Shown here one piece after another: positions 1 to 6,723 of a DNA stretch of 16,397 nucleotides. A program made the position numbers and the translations under genes. Below the pieces are notes generated by a model, which was given only the letters and a program-made list of their open reading frames with translations, was not told where the DNA came from and ran no database searches. This DNA comes from GCA-2701705 sp036163455 (GTDB lineage: Bacteria > Pseudomonadota > Gammaproteobacteria > GCA-002705445 > GCA-002716945): assembly GCA_036163455.1 (NCBI GenBank), contig JAYZKL010000016.1, positions 1-16,397 of the forward strand. Direction: 5' to 3'. Every line of letters begins with the position of its first letter. Positions within the stretch are counted from its first letter, which is position 1.

Positions 1-178
1 AAAATGTGAATTTCATTTCTTTGAAGGGTTGCAATAATGAAAAATCTTTTCGTTTCTTTATACCCTTCCCCAAGAAAGAATATATTCCCATATTCTCTGT
101 AATTACATCAAATATAATGCTTGTTTCGCCAAAACTTCTTGAATGAATAATGAAGGAGTTTTCAGAGTAAATATTCAA
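1..178 (-). CDS. recO: DNA repair protein RecO, N-terminal part (runs off the window)
   Basis: RecO works with RecF and RecR to load RecA on gapped DNA in recombinational repair. Only the first 59 codons lie in the window. The translation carries the RecO N-terminal OB-fold pattern: IIHSRSFGETSIIFDVITE, then GIYSFLGKGIKKRKDF and a LLQPF motif, matching the HSR-ETS, AKGARR and LQPF blocks of E. coli RecO. The start is taken as TTG at 178-176, one base after the era stop codon. No ATG fits the N-terminus, and the only other in-frame option nearby is a TTG at 193-191 inside era. An AGAGG at about 198-194 is rather far upstream for the 178 start. Era-RecO adjacency is typical of gammaproteobacteria. 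Identity is sure; the exact start is less so. Confidence 0.88.
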   Translation of the reverse strand, partial: MNIYSENSFIIHSRSFGETSIIFDVITENMGIYSFLGKGIKKRKDFSLLQPFKEMKFTF

Positions 179-179
179 T

Positions 180-1052
180 TTATAAGTAACCAACCTCTTG
201 GAGAAAGGAGAAATTATTTTTCCAACCTTTTTTAACACATACATCCAGTTTTAAATAAAATTTCTTATTATATTTTTTTTCAAGCAATTGTCGAGATTTA
301 GAACCAATCAATTTAATCATATTGCCATTATTTCCTATCAAAATTTTTCTTTGATTAATTTTCTCCACAAAAATGCTAGCTTCAATTTTATGAATTAGTT
401 TTTGATTTATTGATTTATTAATTTTAACTGCACTATCATATGGAATCTCCTGGGTAGTGTTATTAACAATAATTCCTCTAATGAGTTCTTGTATTGCGAT
501 TAGTTCATTTTTTCTTATGTTAAATTTATTTGTATCTGCAGACTTTATAATACTAAGTTCTTGTTTGATGCCATCATAGATTAAATCATCTAATCCTATC
601 TTGCTTTTCAATGAAATAAAAAATATTTTTTTATCGAATAATGTTTTTATATATTTTTTATATTCTTGTATATTTTGATCTAGCAAATCAATCTTATTAA
701 TAACAATCATAACTTTAGTATTAGTATCTATCATATCTAGAATAGACTGCTCAAATTTTTTCGTTTTAGATATATCTGTTAATATTATTACTAAATCAAG
801 ATTTTCAAAGCTTCTTAAATAAGACTTTTTCATTGTTGCGCTAAGTAGATTAGAATCCTTTATTGTTAATCCGGGGGTATCTATGAGAATAAGATTTGTA
901 CCATCTATCTTTGTTTCAGCCAATATATTTAACCTTGTGGTTTGTGGTTTATTGCTTTCTGTTGTAATGTATTGATTACATAGATAATTAATCAGTGTTG
1001 ATTTTCCTACATTACTCTTTCCAACAATTGAAATAAAATACTTATCTTTCAT
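180..1052 (-). CDS. era: GTPase Era
   Basis: Era is an essential GTPase that binds the 3' end of 16S rRNA and assists 30S subunit maturation at the inner membrane. The 290-residue protein is full length (E. coli 301). It shows G1 GKSNVGKST at 11-19, the switch-I TTR near 38-40, G3 DTPG at 58-61, G4 NKID at 119-122 and a G5-like SLKS at 147-150. The C-terminal KH domain has the EIPYDSAV block near 202-209 and the GNNG loop (GxxG) at 240-243. Its start overlaps the end of rnc by 11 bases, so translation is probably coupled, and recO begins one base after its stop. No missing residues were noticed. Confidence 0.97.
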   Translation of the reverse strand: MKDKYFISIVGKSNVGKSTLINYLCNQYITTESNKPQTTRLNILAETKIDGTNLILIDTPGLTIKDSNLLSATMKKSYLRSFENLDLVIILTDISKTKKFEQSILDMIDTNTKVMIVINKIDLLDQNIQEYKKYIKTLFDKKIFFISLKSKIGLDDLIYDGIKQELSIIKSADTNKFNIRKNELIAIQELIRGIIVNNTTQEIPYDSAVKINKSINQKLIHKIEASIFVEKINQRKILIGNNGNMIKLIGSKSRQLLEKKYNKKFYLKLDVCVKKGWKNNFSFLQEVGYL

Positions 1053-1740
1053 CTTTAAGGTAATCTAAAATTTTTTTTGCTACTAATTGCTCACCATCCT
1101 TTACAGTATTTGATATTGTTGAGAAAATTTTTTTTGAAATAGATATTTTACAAGTAATTTTAAATCTTGGATCATGGTCAGGGCTTTTAATTTTATTCTT
1201 TTTATATTCAGGTAAAGGTAAGTTTTTAGCTTGAAGATACTCTTGTAGTTCTGTTTTTGAGTCTTTTTTTCCTATAATGCCAGTTGAATCAATTAACTTA
1301 GAAAAAATTTTACTTATTATTTTTTTACATTTTTGATATGTGCTATCAAGATATATACCTCCTATAATGGACTCAAAAAGCTCTGCTGTAATTGATTTTT
1401 TTAATGAAGCATTATCATATATGTTAAGGTTGTATGATATTAGAACTTTATCTAACTGCAAATCTAACGCAATTTTAGACAATGTTGATTTATTAACTAA
1501 TGATTGACGCATTCTTGATAACTCTCCTTCATTAGATTTATTGTATTTTTGTAAAAGCATTTCAGTTATAACCAGTTGAATAACTGCATCACCAAGAAAT
1601 TCAAAACGTTCGTAATTATTTTTTCCAGCACTTCTATGAGTTATAGATTCAATCATTATAGTTTCATTAACAAATTCATAATTAAAAAATAACCTTATAT
1701 GCTCTTTTATATTAATTTTAGGTTTCTGTTTTTTTAACAT
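1042..1740 (-). CDS. rnc: Ribonuclease III
   Basis: RNase III cuts double-stranded RNA, including rRNA precursors and structured mRNA leaders. At 232 residues it is full length. The catalytic signature ERFEFLGDA is at 44-52, giving E47 and D51 as metal ligands. The second acidic pair falls in AELFESIIGG, E120 and E123; E. coli has D114 and E117 here, so the first acid is a conservative Asp-to-Glu change. The C-terminal dsRNA-binding domain begins near 158 (KTELQEYLQ at 162-170) and ends with GEQLVAKKIL near 216-225. The gene lies 8 bases after lepB and overlaps era, the usual lepB-rnc-era order. There is no clear Shine-Dalgarno site before the ATG, so coupling to lepB is likely. Confidence 0.96.
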   Translation of the reverse strand: MLKKQKPKINIKEHIRLFFNYEFVNETIMIESITHRSAGKNNYERFEFLGDAVIQLVITEMLLQKYNKSNEGELSRMRQSLVNKSTLSKIALDLQLDKVLISYNLNIYDNASLKKSITAELFESIIGGIYLDSTYQKCKKIISKIFSKLIDSTGIIGKKDSKTELQEYLQAKNLPLPEYKKNKIKSPDHDPRFKITCKISISKKIFSTISNTVKDGEQLVAKKILDYLKDER

Positions 1741-1748
1741 AGGTCAAT

Positions 1749-2495
1749 TTAGTTTAATGAAATGCCTATTCTATCAAATAGAGAATATTCACTATCTGCA
1801 TTCCAAAACATCCAAATCATAAAAGCTTCACCAATAAGATTTTCTTGAGGAACTGGGCCCCAATATCTACTATCATTGCTATTGTCTCTATTGTCTCCCA
1901 AAACAAAGTAAGTGTCTTTTGGAACAATATAAGAAAAATCTTGACCAAAGGTTTTTTTATCTACCAAAATCATGTGTTTATTATGGAAAAGTTTTTCTTC
2001 AATTATTTCACCAGAACCAATATCCTCTTTTGAAATTTGATATTTTAAAAGTTTTTTATGTGATGATTTTTTTTGATTAACAAATATCTGTTTATCTATA
2101 TAATCAATTCTATCTCCAGGCAGCGCAATAACTCTTTTTATATAATTAATACTTTTATCTAGAGGATACTGAAAAACAATTACATCACCATAGTCTGGTT
2201 TTTTATTAGCAAATAACAATTGGTTAGTAATCGGCATTCTAATGCCGTACTCATATTTATTTACAATTATAAAATCTCCTACCACTAGCGTAGGAATCAT
2301 TGATCCAGATGGAATTCTATATGGTTCAATGACAAATGAACGTATGAATAAAACTAATAAAAGAATTGGGAAAATAGATTTAGAAAAATCAGAAACTGCA
2401 TGCATGCTTCCAGAAAAATCTTTCATATATCCTATGAAAGCAAAGATGCCTGTTAAAAATGTTGCTGTTACTAATAATACTGTGAAATCAAACAT
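1749..2495 (-). CDS. lepB: Signal peptidase I (leader peptidase)
   Basis: LepB removes signal peptides from exported proteins on the outer face of the inner membrane. The 248-residue sequence has two N-terminal membrane segments (about 5-22 and 41-56). The catalytic serine is in PSGSMIPTL, S65, and the general-base lysine in YIKRVIALPGD, K120. The conserved box GDNRDNSNDSR at 200-210 is also present, all in the spacing known for family S26. It is shorter than E. coli LepB (324), which has extra inserted loops, and is in the normal range for many other bacteria. Its ATG overlaps the lepA stop as TAATG, a classic re-initiation arrangement. The neighbouring protease, anti-sigma factor and DUF4399 protein are plausible export substrates in the same window. 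Confidence 0.96.
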   Translation of the reverse strand: MFDFTVLLVTATFLTGIFAFIGYMKDFSGSMHAVSDFSKSIFPILLLVLFIRSFVIEPYRIPSGSMIPTLVVGDFIIVNKYEYGIRMPITNQLLFANKKPDYGDVIVFQYPLDKSINYIKRVIALPGDRIDYIDKQIFVNQKKSSHKKLLKYQISKEDIGSGEIIEEKLFHNKHMILVDKKTFGQDFSYIVPKDTYFVLGDNRDNSNDSRYWGPVPQENLIGEAFMIWMFWNADSEYSLFDRIGISLN

Positions 2496-4279
2496 TATTT
2501 TGGTGTCATAAATTGATAAAAGGCTTCTTTAGGAATTTCTATATTCCCTATCTTTTTCATTCTTTTCTTTCCTTCTTTTTGCTTTTCTAATAATTTCATT
2601 TTTCTTGTTACATCGCCACCATACAATTTTGCCGTCACATCTTTTCTAAAGCCTTTTTTAGATGTTGAAGCTAAAATTTTTGAACCAACACATCCTTGAA
2701 TTTTTATTTCATACATTTGCCTAGGTATTAAATTCTTTAAATTCTCTATAGATTCTCGCGATTTTTTTGAAGCTTCATCTTTATGCAAAATCTGTGATAA
2801 AGCATCAATCTTTTTTTCATTCACTAGTATATCTAATCTAACCATTTTACTTAATTCATATCCAATAATTGAATAATCATAAGAAGCATAGCCTCTTGTA
2901 TATGACTTTAATTTATCAAAAAAATCATAAATAATCTCCGATAATGGTATTTTGAATTGAATTTCAACAGATGTTGATCTATGTTGCAGACTTTCTTGCT
3001 TCCCTCTTTTTTTAATACATAACTCTATAACTGATCCTAAATATTCGGATGGCGTTATGATGTTTATGAGCGCAATAGGCTCATGGAAGTTTTGTATCAT
3101 GCTTGCGTCAGGTAAATCTTTTGGGCTTTTAACTTCAACAGTTTCTCCACTCTTTTTTTCTATCTTGTATGTTACTGAAGGCACAGTCATTAAAAATTCA
3201 AGATTATATTCACGCAATAATCTCTCTCTTATAATTTCCATATGGAGCACGCCAAGAAAACCACATCTAAATCCATGCCCTAAAGACTGAGAATTTTCAG
3301 GTTCATAAGTAAATGAATTATCATTAAGCGAAAGTTTGTCTAATGCCTTCTTTGACTCCTGATAGTTTTTTGAATCAATTGGAAAAAAACCAGAAAAGAC
3401 TCTTGGTTGTATTGGTTCAAACCCAGGATGAGCTGTGGGCGAAATAGCATTTATGTCTACAATTGTATCTCCAATAGGTGCAGCATTAAGGGTTTTAATT
3501 GAAGCAATAATAAATCCAACTTCACCAGATGATAATTCATCAAGATAGGTCAATTTAGGTGTAAAAATACCAACCTTATCAATAACAAATTGATTATGAT
3601 TTGATAATATTTTAATTTTTTGTTTAGGTTTTATTTTACCACTAATTATTTTTACAAGGACAACTACCCCAAGATAGTTATCAAACCAAGAATCTATAAT
3701 GCAGGCTTTAGAGTAGTTAGAATCATTATCTTCTGGAGGAGGTATATTTGATACTACTGCTGGAAATATTTTTTCAATTCCAATGCCTTTTTTTGCACTA
3801 ACTGCAATTATTTCTTTTTCATCAATATTTAATAATTCTGTTATGTCTTTCTTAATTTCATCAATATTTGCAGAAGGTAAATCTATTTTATTAATAACAG
3901 GTATTAACTTAAGCCCAAGGTTTTTTGCAAGAGTTGAGTGAGCAATGCTTTGAGCTTCTATTCCCTGCGTTGCATCAATTACTAATATCGCACCATCACA
4001 TGCTGATAATGATCTAGAAACTTCATATGAAAAATCAACGTGTCCAGGTGTGTCAATAATATTAATTGTATAGATGTCATGATGATCTTTATATTTTAGT
4101 GTTGCTGTTTGAGCCTTTATTGTGATGCCTCTTTCTCTTTCTAAATCCATCGAATCTAGAACTTGTTCTTTCATATCTCGTGAAGAAAGGCTTCCGTATT
4201 GTTCGATTAGTCGATCAGCTAAAGTTGACTTTCCATGATCTATGTGTGCAATTATCGCAATATTACGTATATTTTCCAT
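2495..4279 (-). CDS. lepA: Elongation factor 4 (LepA)
   Basis: LepA is a ribosome-associated translational GTPase related to EF-G; it acts in ribosome assembly and under stress, and can back-translocate ribosomes in vitro. At 594 residues it matches the family (E. coli 599). G1 AHIDHGKST is at 11-19, the switch-I RGITI at 50-54, DTPGH at 76-80 and NKID at 130-133. The LepA-specific C-terminal block is present (YGGDVTRKMKLLEKQKEGKK, close to the E. coli sequence). It follows mucD after 37 bases and overlaps lepB by one base. The start codon lies at the 3' edge of a 9-bp inverted repeat described separately, and no free Shine-Dalgarno site is visible, so initiation may be structure-controlled. 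Confidence 0.97.
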   Translation of the reverse strand: MENIRNIAIIAHIDHGKSTLADRLIEQYGSLSSRDMKEQVLDSMDLERERGITIKAQTATLKYKDHHDIYTINIIDTPGHVDFSYEVSRSLSACDGAILVIDATQGIEAQSIAHSTLAKNLGLKLIPVINKIDLPSANIDEIKKDITELLNIDEKEIIAVSAKKGIGIEKIFPAVVSNIPPPEDNDSNYSKACIIDSWFDNYLGVVVLVKIISGKIKPKQKIKILSNHNQFVIDKVGIFTPKLTYLDELSSGEVGFIIASIKTLNAAPIGDTIVDINAISPTAHPGFEPIQPRVFSGFFPIDSKNYQESKKALDKLSLNDNSFTYEPENSQSLGHGFRCGFLGVLHMEIIRERLLREYNLEFLMTVPSVTYKIEKKSGETVEVKSPKDLPDASMIQNFHEPIALINIITPSEYLGSVIELCIKKRGKQESLQHRSTSVEIQFKIPLSEIIYDFFDKLKSYTRGYASYDYSIIGYELSKMVRLDILVNEKKIDALSQILHKDEASKKSRESIENLKNLIPRQMYEIKIQGCVGSKILASTSKKGFRKDVTAKLYGGDVTRKMKLLEKQKEGKKRMKKIGNIEIPKEAFYQFMTPK

Positions 4280-4306
4280 TTACTCTATATAATAGCCTAG
4301 AGTAAA
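4279..4306 (-). promoter_or_regulatory. Perfect 9-bp inverted repeat ending at the lepA start codon
   Basis: On the minus strand TTTACTCTA (4306-4298) is followed by a 10-base loop, GGCTATTATA, and the exact complement TAGAGTAAA (4287-4279). The final A is the A of the lepA ATG. The GAG that could serve as a ribosome-binding site lies in the stem. There is no T-tract after the stem, so it does not look like an intrinsic terminator. The loop reads TATTATA, which could instead be part of a -10 element. A role in setting lepA translation, or as a processing site between mucD and lepA, is inference. Confidence 0.5.
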
Positions 4307-4316
4307 TAAACATCAA

Positions 4317-5729
4317 TCATTTAGAAATCTTAATTGCTAAGTAAAGTGGGTTTGAGTTCCTATAGATTAAAAAATTAGCATAATTGCTTACACCAATATC
4401 TTCAATTTTATTTTTGAAATCTTGCATATTATAAACCGGTTCATTATTTATATGCGTAACAATATCATTGACTTGGATTCCAGAATCATTAGATTGCTCT
4501 GAAGTAATCTTATCAATTCTAACTCCTCCATAAATATTGAGTTCTCGCTTAGTAACATCATTGATATTGCTTACTGTTATGCCTGAAATTTGAGTTTTAG
4601 TAATTTTTTGATCTCCAATACTAGCAATCTTCTCTTCTGTTGGTAATTCCTCAATTCGAACAAAAATGTTTAAGGTTTTCTTGTTTCTCAGTACCTCAAC
4701 CTTCGCCCTAGTATTCACTTCTGTCATTCCTACCAGCGGAGGTAAATCACGCGATTTTTTAATAGGTTTTCCGTTAAAACTTAAAATAATATCTCCTTGT
4801 TTTAATCCAGATTTACTTGCTGGACTATTTTTTAAGACTTTTGCTATCACTGCGCCCATTGGTTTTTCCATCCCAAAGCTTTTTGCTAAATTCTTGTCTA
4901 CTTCCTGTATAAAAACTCCTAGCCACCCTCTCGTAACTTTACCTGAATCTTTCAGTTGGTTAAAAACATCCATCATTGTTTCGGACGGTATAGCAAAGGA
5001 CACTCCCATAAACCCACCTGTTCTAGTATATATTTGTGCATTAACGCCAACTACATCACCTGAAAGATTAAATAATGGACCCCCTGAATTACCTGGGTTA
5101 ATAGCTACATCTGTTTGAATATAAGGAACATAACTTTCATCTGGCAATTTGCGCTGTTTTCCGCTTACAATTCCTGCTGTTACAGTATGACTAAATCCAA
5201 ATGGCGAACCTATTGCTAAAACCCATTCTCCAACTTTTAGGTTATCAGCGGTGGCAACAGATACTGTTGGTAAATTTTTTCCATCAACTTTCAATAAAGC
5301 TAAATCACTTCTTGAGTCAGAACCTATTAACTGAGCTTCTAATACTGTTTCGTCACTTAAGGTAATTAGAATTTCACTTGAATTACTAACAACATGATTA
5401 TTTGTCATGATGTATCCATCATTGGTTAATATAAAACCTGAACCAAAAGAAGGCGTACTCCTTTGATTCTGATTATTACCATTTTTTGGATCAAAAAACT
5501 TACCAAAATAATCTCTTAACTCATCAGGTATGTCTGGTGAATTAAAAGGAGAATTATTAAAGCCAGCTTGTACTGTTTTAGTTGCATTCACTATAACTAC
5601 AGCAGGGATATTTTTTTCAACGACAGTTGTAAAATCAGGAAGCCCTGTCTGTGAAAAAACATTAGTTAAATATGTAAATGCTAAAGCAAAGAGCGTTAAC
5701 TTTAAAAAAGACTTATGGTTTATTTGCAT
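4317..5729 (-). CDS. mucD: Periplasmic serine protease, MucD/DegP (HtrA) family
   Basis: HtrA proteases degrade or refold damaged envelope proteins in the periplasm. The 470-residue protein begins with a signal peptide (hydrophobic 10-25, likely cleavage after VFS near 26). The trypsin-like domain has the triad H112 (TNNHVV), D142 (RSDLALL) and S215 in GNSGGP, so it should be active. Two PDZ domains follow, about 268-360 and 380-468, as in DegP, DegQ and MucD and unlike single-PDZ DegS. It overlaps the rseA end by 10 bases, with GGATGG just upstream of ATG. In Pseudomonas mucD closes the algU-mucABCD operon; here it follows rseA directly, with mucB and mucC absent. I favour MucD over DegP because of this position. 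Confidence 0.93.
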   Translation of the reverse strand: MQINHKSFLKLTLFALAFTYLTNVFSQTGLPDFTTVVEKNIPAVVIVNATKTVQAGFNNSPFNSPDIPDELRDYFGKFFDPKNGNNQNQRSTPSFGSGFILTNDGYIMTNNHVVSNSSEILITLSDETVLEAQLIGSDSRSDLALLKVDGKNLPTVSVATADNLKVGEWVLAIGSPFGFSHTVTAGIVSGKQRKLPDESYVPYIQTDVAINPGNSGGPLFNLSGDVVGVNAQIYTRTGGFMGVSFAIPSETMMDVFNQLKDSGKVTRGWLGVFIQEVDKNLAKSFGMEKPMGAVIAKVLKNSPASKSGLKQGDIILSFNGKPIKKSRDLPPLVGMTEVNTRAKVEVLRNKKTLNIFVRIEELPTEEKIASIGDQKITKTQISGITVSNINDVTKRELNIYGGVRIDKITSEQSNDSGIQVNDIVTHINNEPVYNMQDFKNKIEDIGVSNYANFLIYRNSNPLYLAIKISK

Positions 5730-6073
5730 TTTTTTCCATCCAAGTCAGCTTTTTTATTTTTGTGTTGGCAGTTACTGTCCATTTGCTGATTGGATGTATT
5801 ATATGTTGGGGTTTTAGTTTTAGATATTGTTGTTGATTCAAAATTATAAGCATCAAAGTTTATGACTTTAATTAAAGCAAGCGTGACAATTGCAAAAGAT
5901 GAAGCTATTGCTAATTTTGTAAAATATTGAAAATATGTTTTACGCGGCTGAACATTAATTTTTGACATCACTTTAGATGAAAAATCTTTTGACAAAAAAC
6001 TAGGAAAGTCCTTTTTTAAGAAAGACTTAATAAGGTATAGAATCTCTATATTTTTTAAATTATTTTTACTCAT
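5720..6073 (-). CDS. rseA: Short RseA/MucA-type anti-sigma factor
   Basis: RseA holds RpoE at the inner membrane until regulated proteolysis frees it. This protein has only 117 residues (E. coli RseA 216). Residues 10-43 match the second half of the anti-sigma domain: YLIKSFLKKDFPSFLSKDF followed by SSKVMSKINVQP, compare E. coli YHLIRDSMRGDTP followed by ISSRVM. The first 30 or so residues of the family, including the first helix, are missing. The start is firm: AAAGGA lies 8 bases before the ATG and an in-frame TAA lies a few codons upstream. One membrane segment spans about 52-70, leaving a periplasmic tail of about 47 residues with C102 and C116. It overlaps rpoE by 8 bases and mucD by 10. 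The assignment rests on this similarity plus position. Confidence 0.8.
   Translation of the reverse strand: MSKNNLKNIEILYLIKSFLKKDFPSFLSKDFSSKVMSKINVQPRKTYFQYFTKLAIASSFAIVTLALIKVINFDAYNFESTTISKTKTPTYNTSNQQMDSNCQHKNKKADLDGKKCK
5729..5735 (-). other. In-phase A AAA AAA heptamer at the rseA-mucD overlap
   Basis: Near the end of rseA the codons GGA AAA AAA TGC contain a seven-A run whose phase fits the X XXY YYZ pattern for -1 slippage. A -1 shift here places the ribosome on ATG CAA ATA, which is the mucD frame, and would fuse RseA to MucD. No stimulatory structure is obvious and A-runs are common at this base composition, so simple translational coupling is the default reading. Confidence 0.25.
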
Positions 6074-6665
6074 CCAAATGGTCCTTTAAAGCACTTATCA
6101 TTATTTCTCTAGCTCTATGTAATCTCGACCTCACTGTGCCAATTGGCATATCAGTTTTAGCTGAAATTTCTTCATAACTCAAATCCTCAATTTCCCTCAA
6201 TTTTACAACCAATTTAAGGTCTTTGGGTAATGAATTATAAACCTTTTCGGTATGTTCTGCTAATTTTCCCATATTGTAATGATTATATGGGGTTTCTGCG
6301 TCACTACCTGCTGAAATTTGCGGATCTTTACCCGAATCTTCCTGCTTATTTATTTGACCAGAATCTATTGAAATAGTTTCCTTTTCTTTAACCTTTTCTT
6401 TGGAATTAATGAAATTAAGGGCACAATTAACGGTTATTCTATGCATCCATGTGGAAAATTGACTCTCAAATCTAAATTTATCAAGAGAATTAAAGGCTCG
6501 TAAAAAAGACTGCTGCGCCACCTCTTCGGCATCAGCATGATTTTTAGTATATTTATAACTAAGACTAATTATTTTTAATTGATACTTTTTTACAATAATC
6601 TCAAATGAGCCTGTATTACCATCCAGACATTCCTTAATTAGAGTAAAATCATCTTTAATATCCAT
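6066..6665 (-). CDS. rpoE: ECF sigma factor RpoE/AlgU
   Basis: RpoE directs RNA polymerase to envelope-stress promoters. From the ATG at 6665 it is 199 residues. Region 2 includes the DAEEVAQQSFLRAFNSL block and FSTWMHRITVN. Region 4 has LREIEDLSYEEISAKTDMP and GTVRSRLHRAREI, very close to E. coli RpoE. The frame is open to another ATG at 6734, inside nadB, which would add 23 residues unlike the family. I chose 6665 because MDIKDDFTLIKECLDGN aligns with the usual N-terminus. Neither start has a clear Shine-Dalgarno site. The gene overlaps rseA and heads the operon, divergent from nadB as in E. coli and Pseudomonas. I did not find a convincing RpoE-type autoregulatory promoter upstream. Confidence 0.95.
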   Translation of the reverse strand: MDIKDDFTLIKECLDGNTGSFEIIVKKYQLKIISLSYKYTKNHADAEEVAQQSFLRAFNSLDKFRFESQFSTWMHRITVNCALNFINSKEKVKEKETISIDSGQINKQEDSGKDPQISAGSDAETPYNHYNMGKLAEHTEKVYNSLPKDLKLVVKLREIEDLSYEEISAKTDMPIGTVRSRLHRAREIMISALKDHLDE

Positions 6666-6723
6666 AAAAATATACCGAAAAGATTGGTTTTGTATAGGTT
6701 TTAATAATATTATTTTACTATAT
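6666..6723. promoter_or_regulatory. Divergent rpoE/nadB intergenic region
   Basis: These 58 bases must hold the divergent starts of the rpoE operon and nadB unless promoters lie within the genes. On the plus strand a weak pair, TTGGTT (6684-6689) and TATTAT (6708-6713), is separated by 18 bases. It would leave a leader of only a few bases before nadB. The sequence is so AT-rich that such matches arise by chance. On the minus strand I could not pick out an RpoE consensus pair. Confidence 0.3.

Noticed and set aside
4279..4306. The mucD-lepA hairpin as an intrinsic terminator
   Set aside because: The stem is AT-rich and is followed by TGGAAAAT, not a T-tract, and the downstream gene lies in the same direction in a conserved series.
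4666..5118. A 150-codon plus-strand open frame
   Set aside because: It is fully antisense to the protease domain and first PDZ domain of mucD, resembles no family, and reflects low stop-codon density opposite a real gene.
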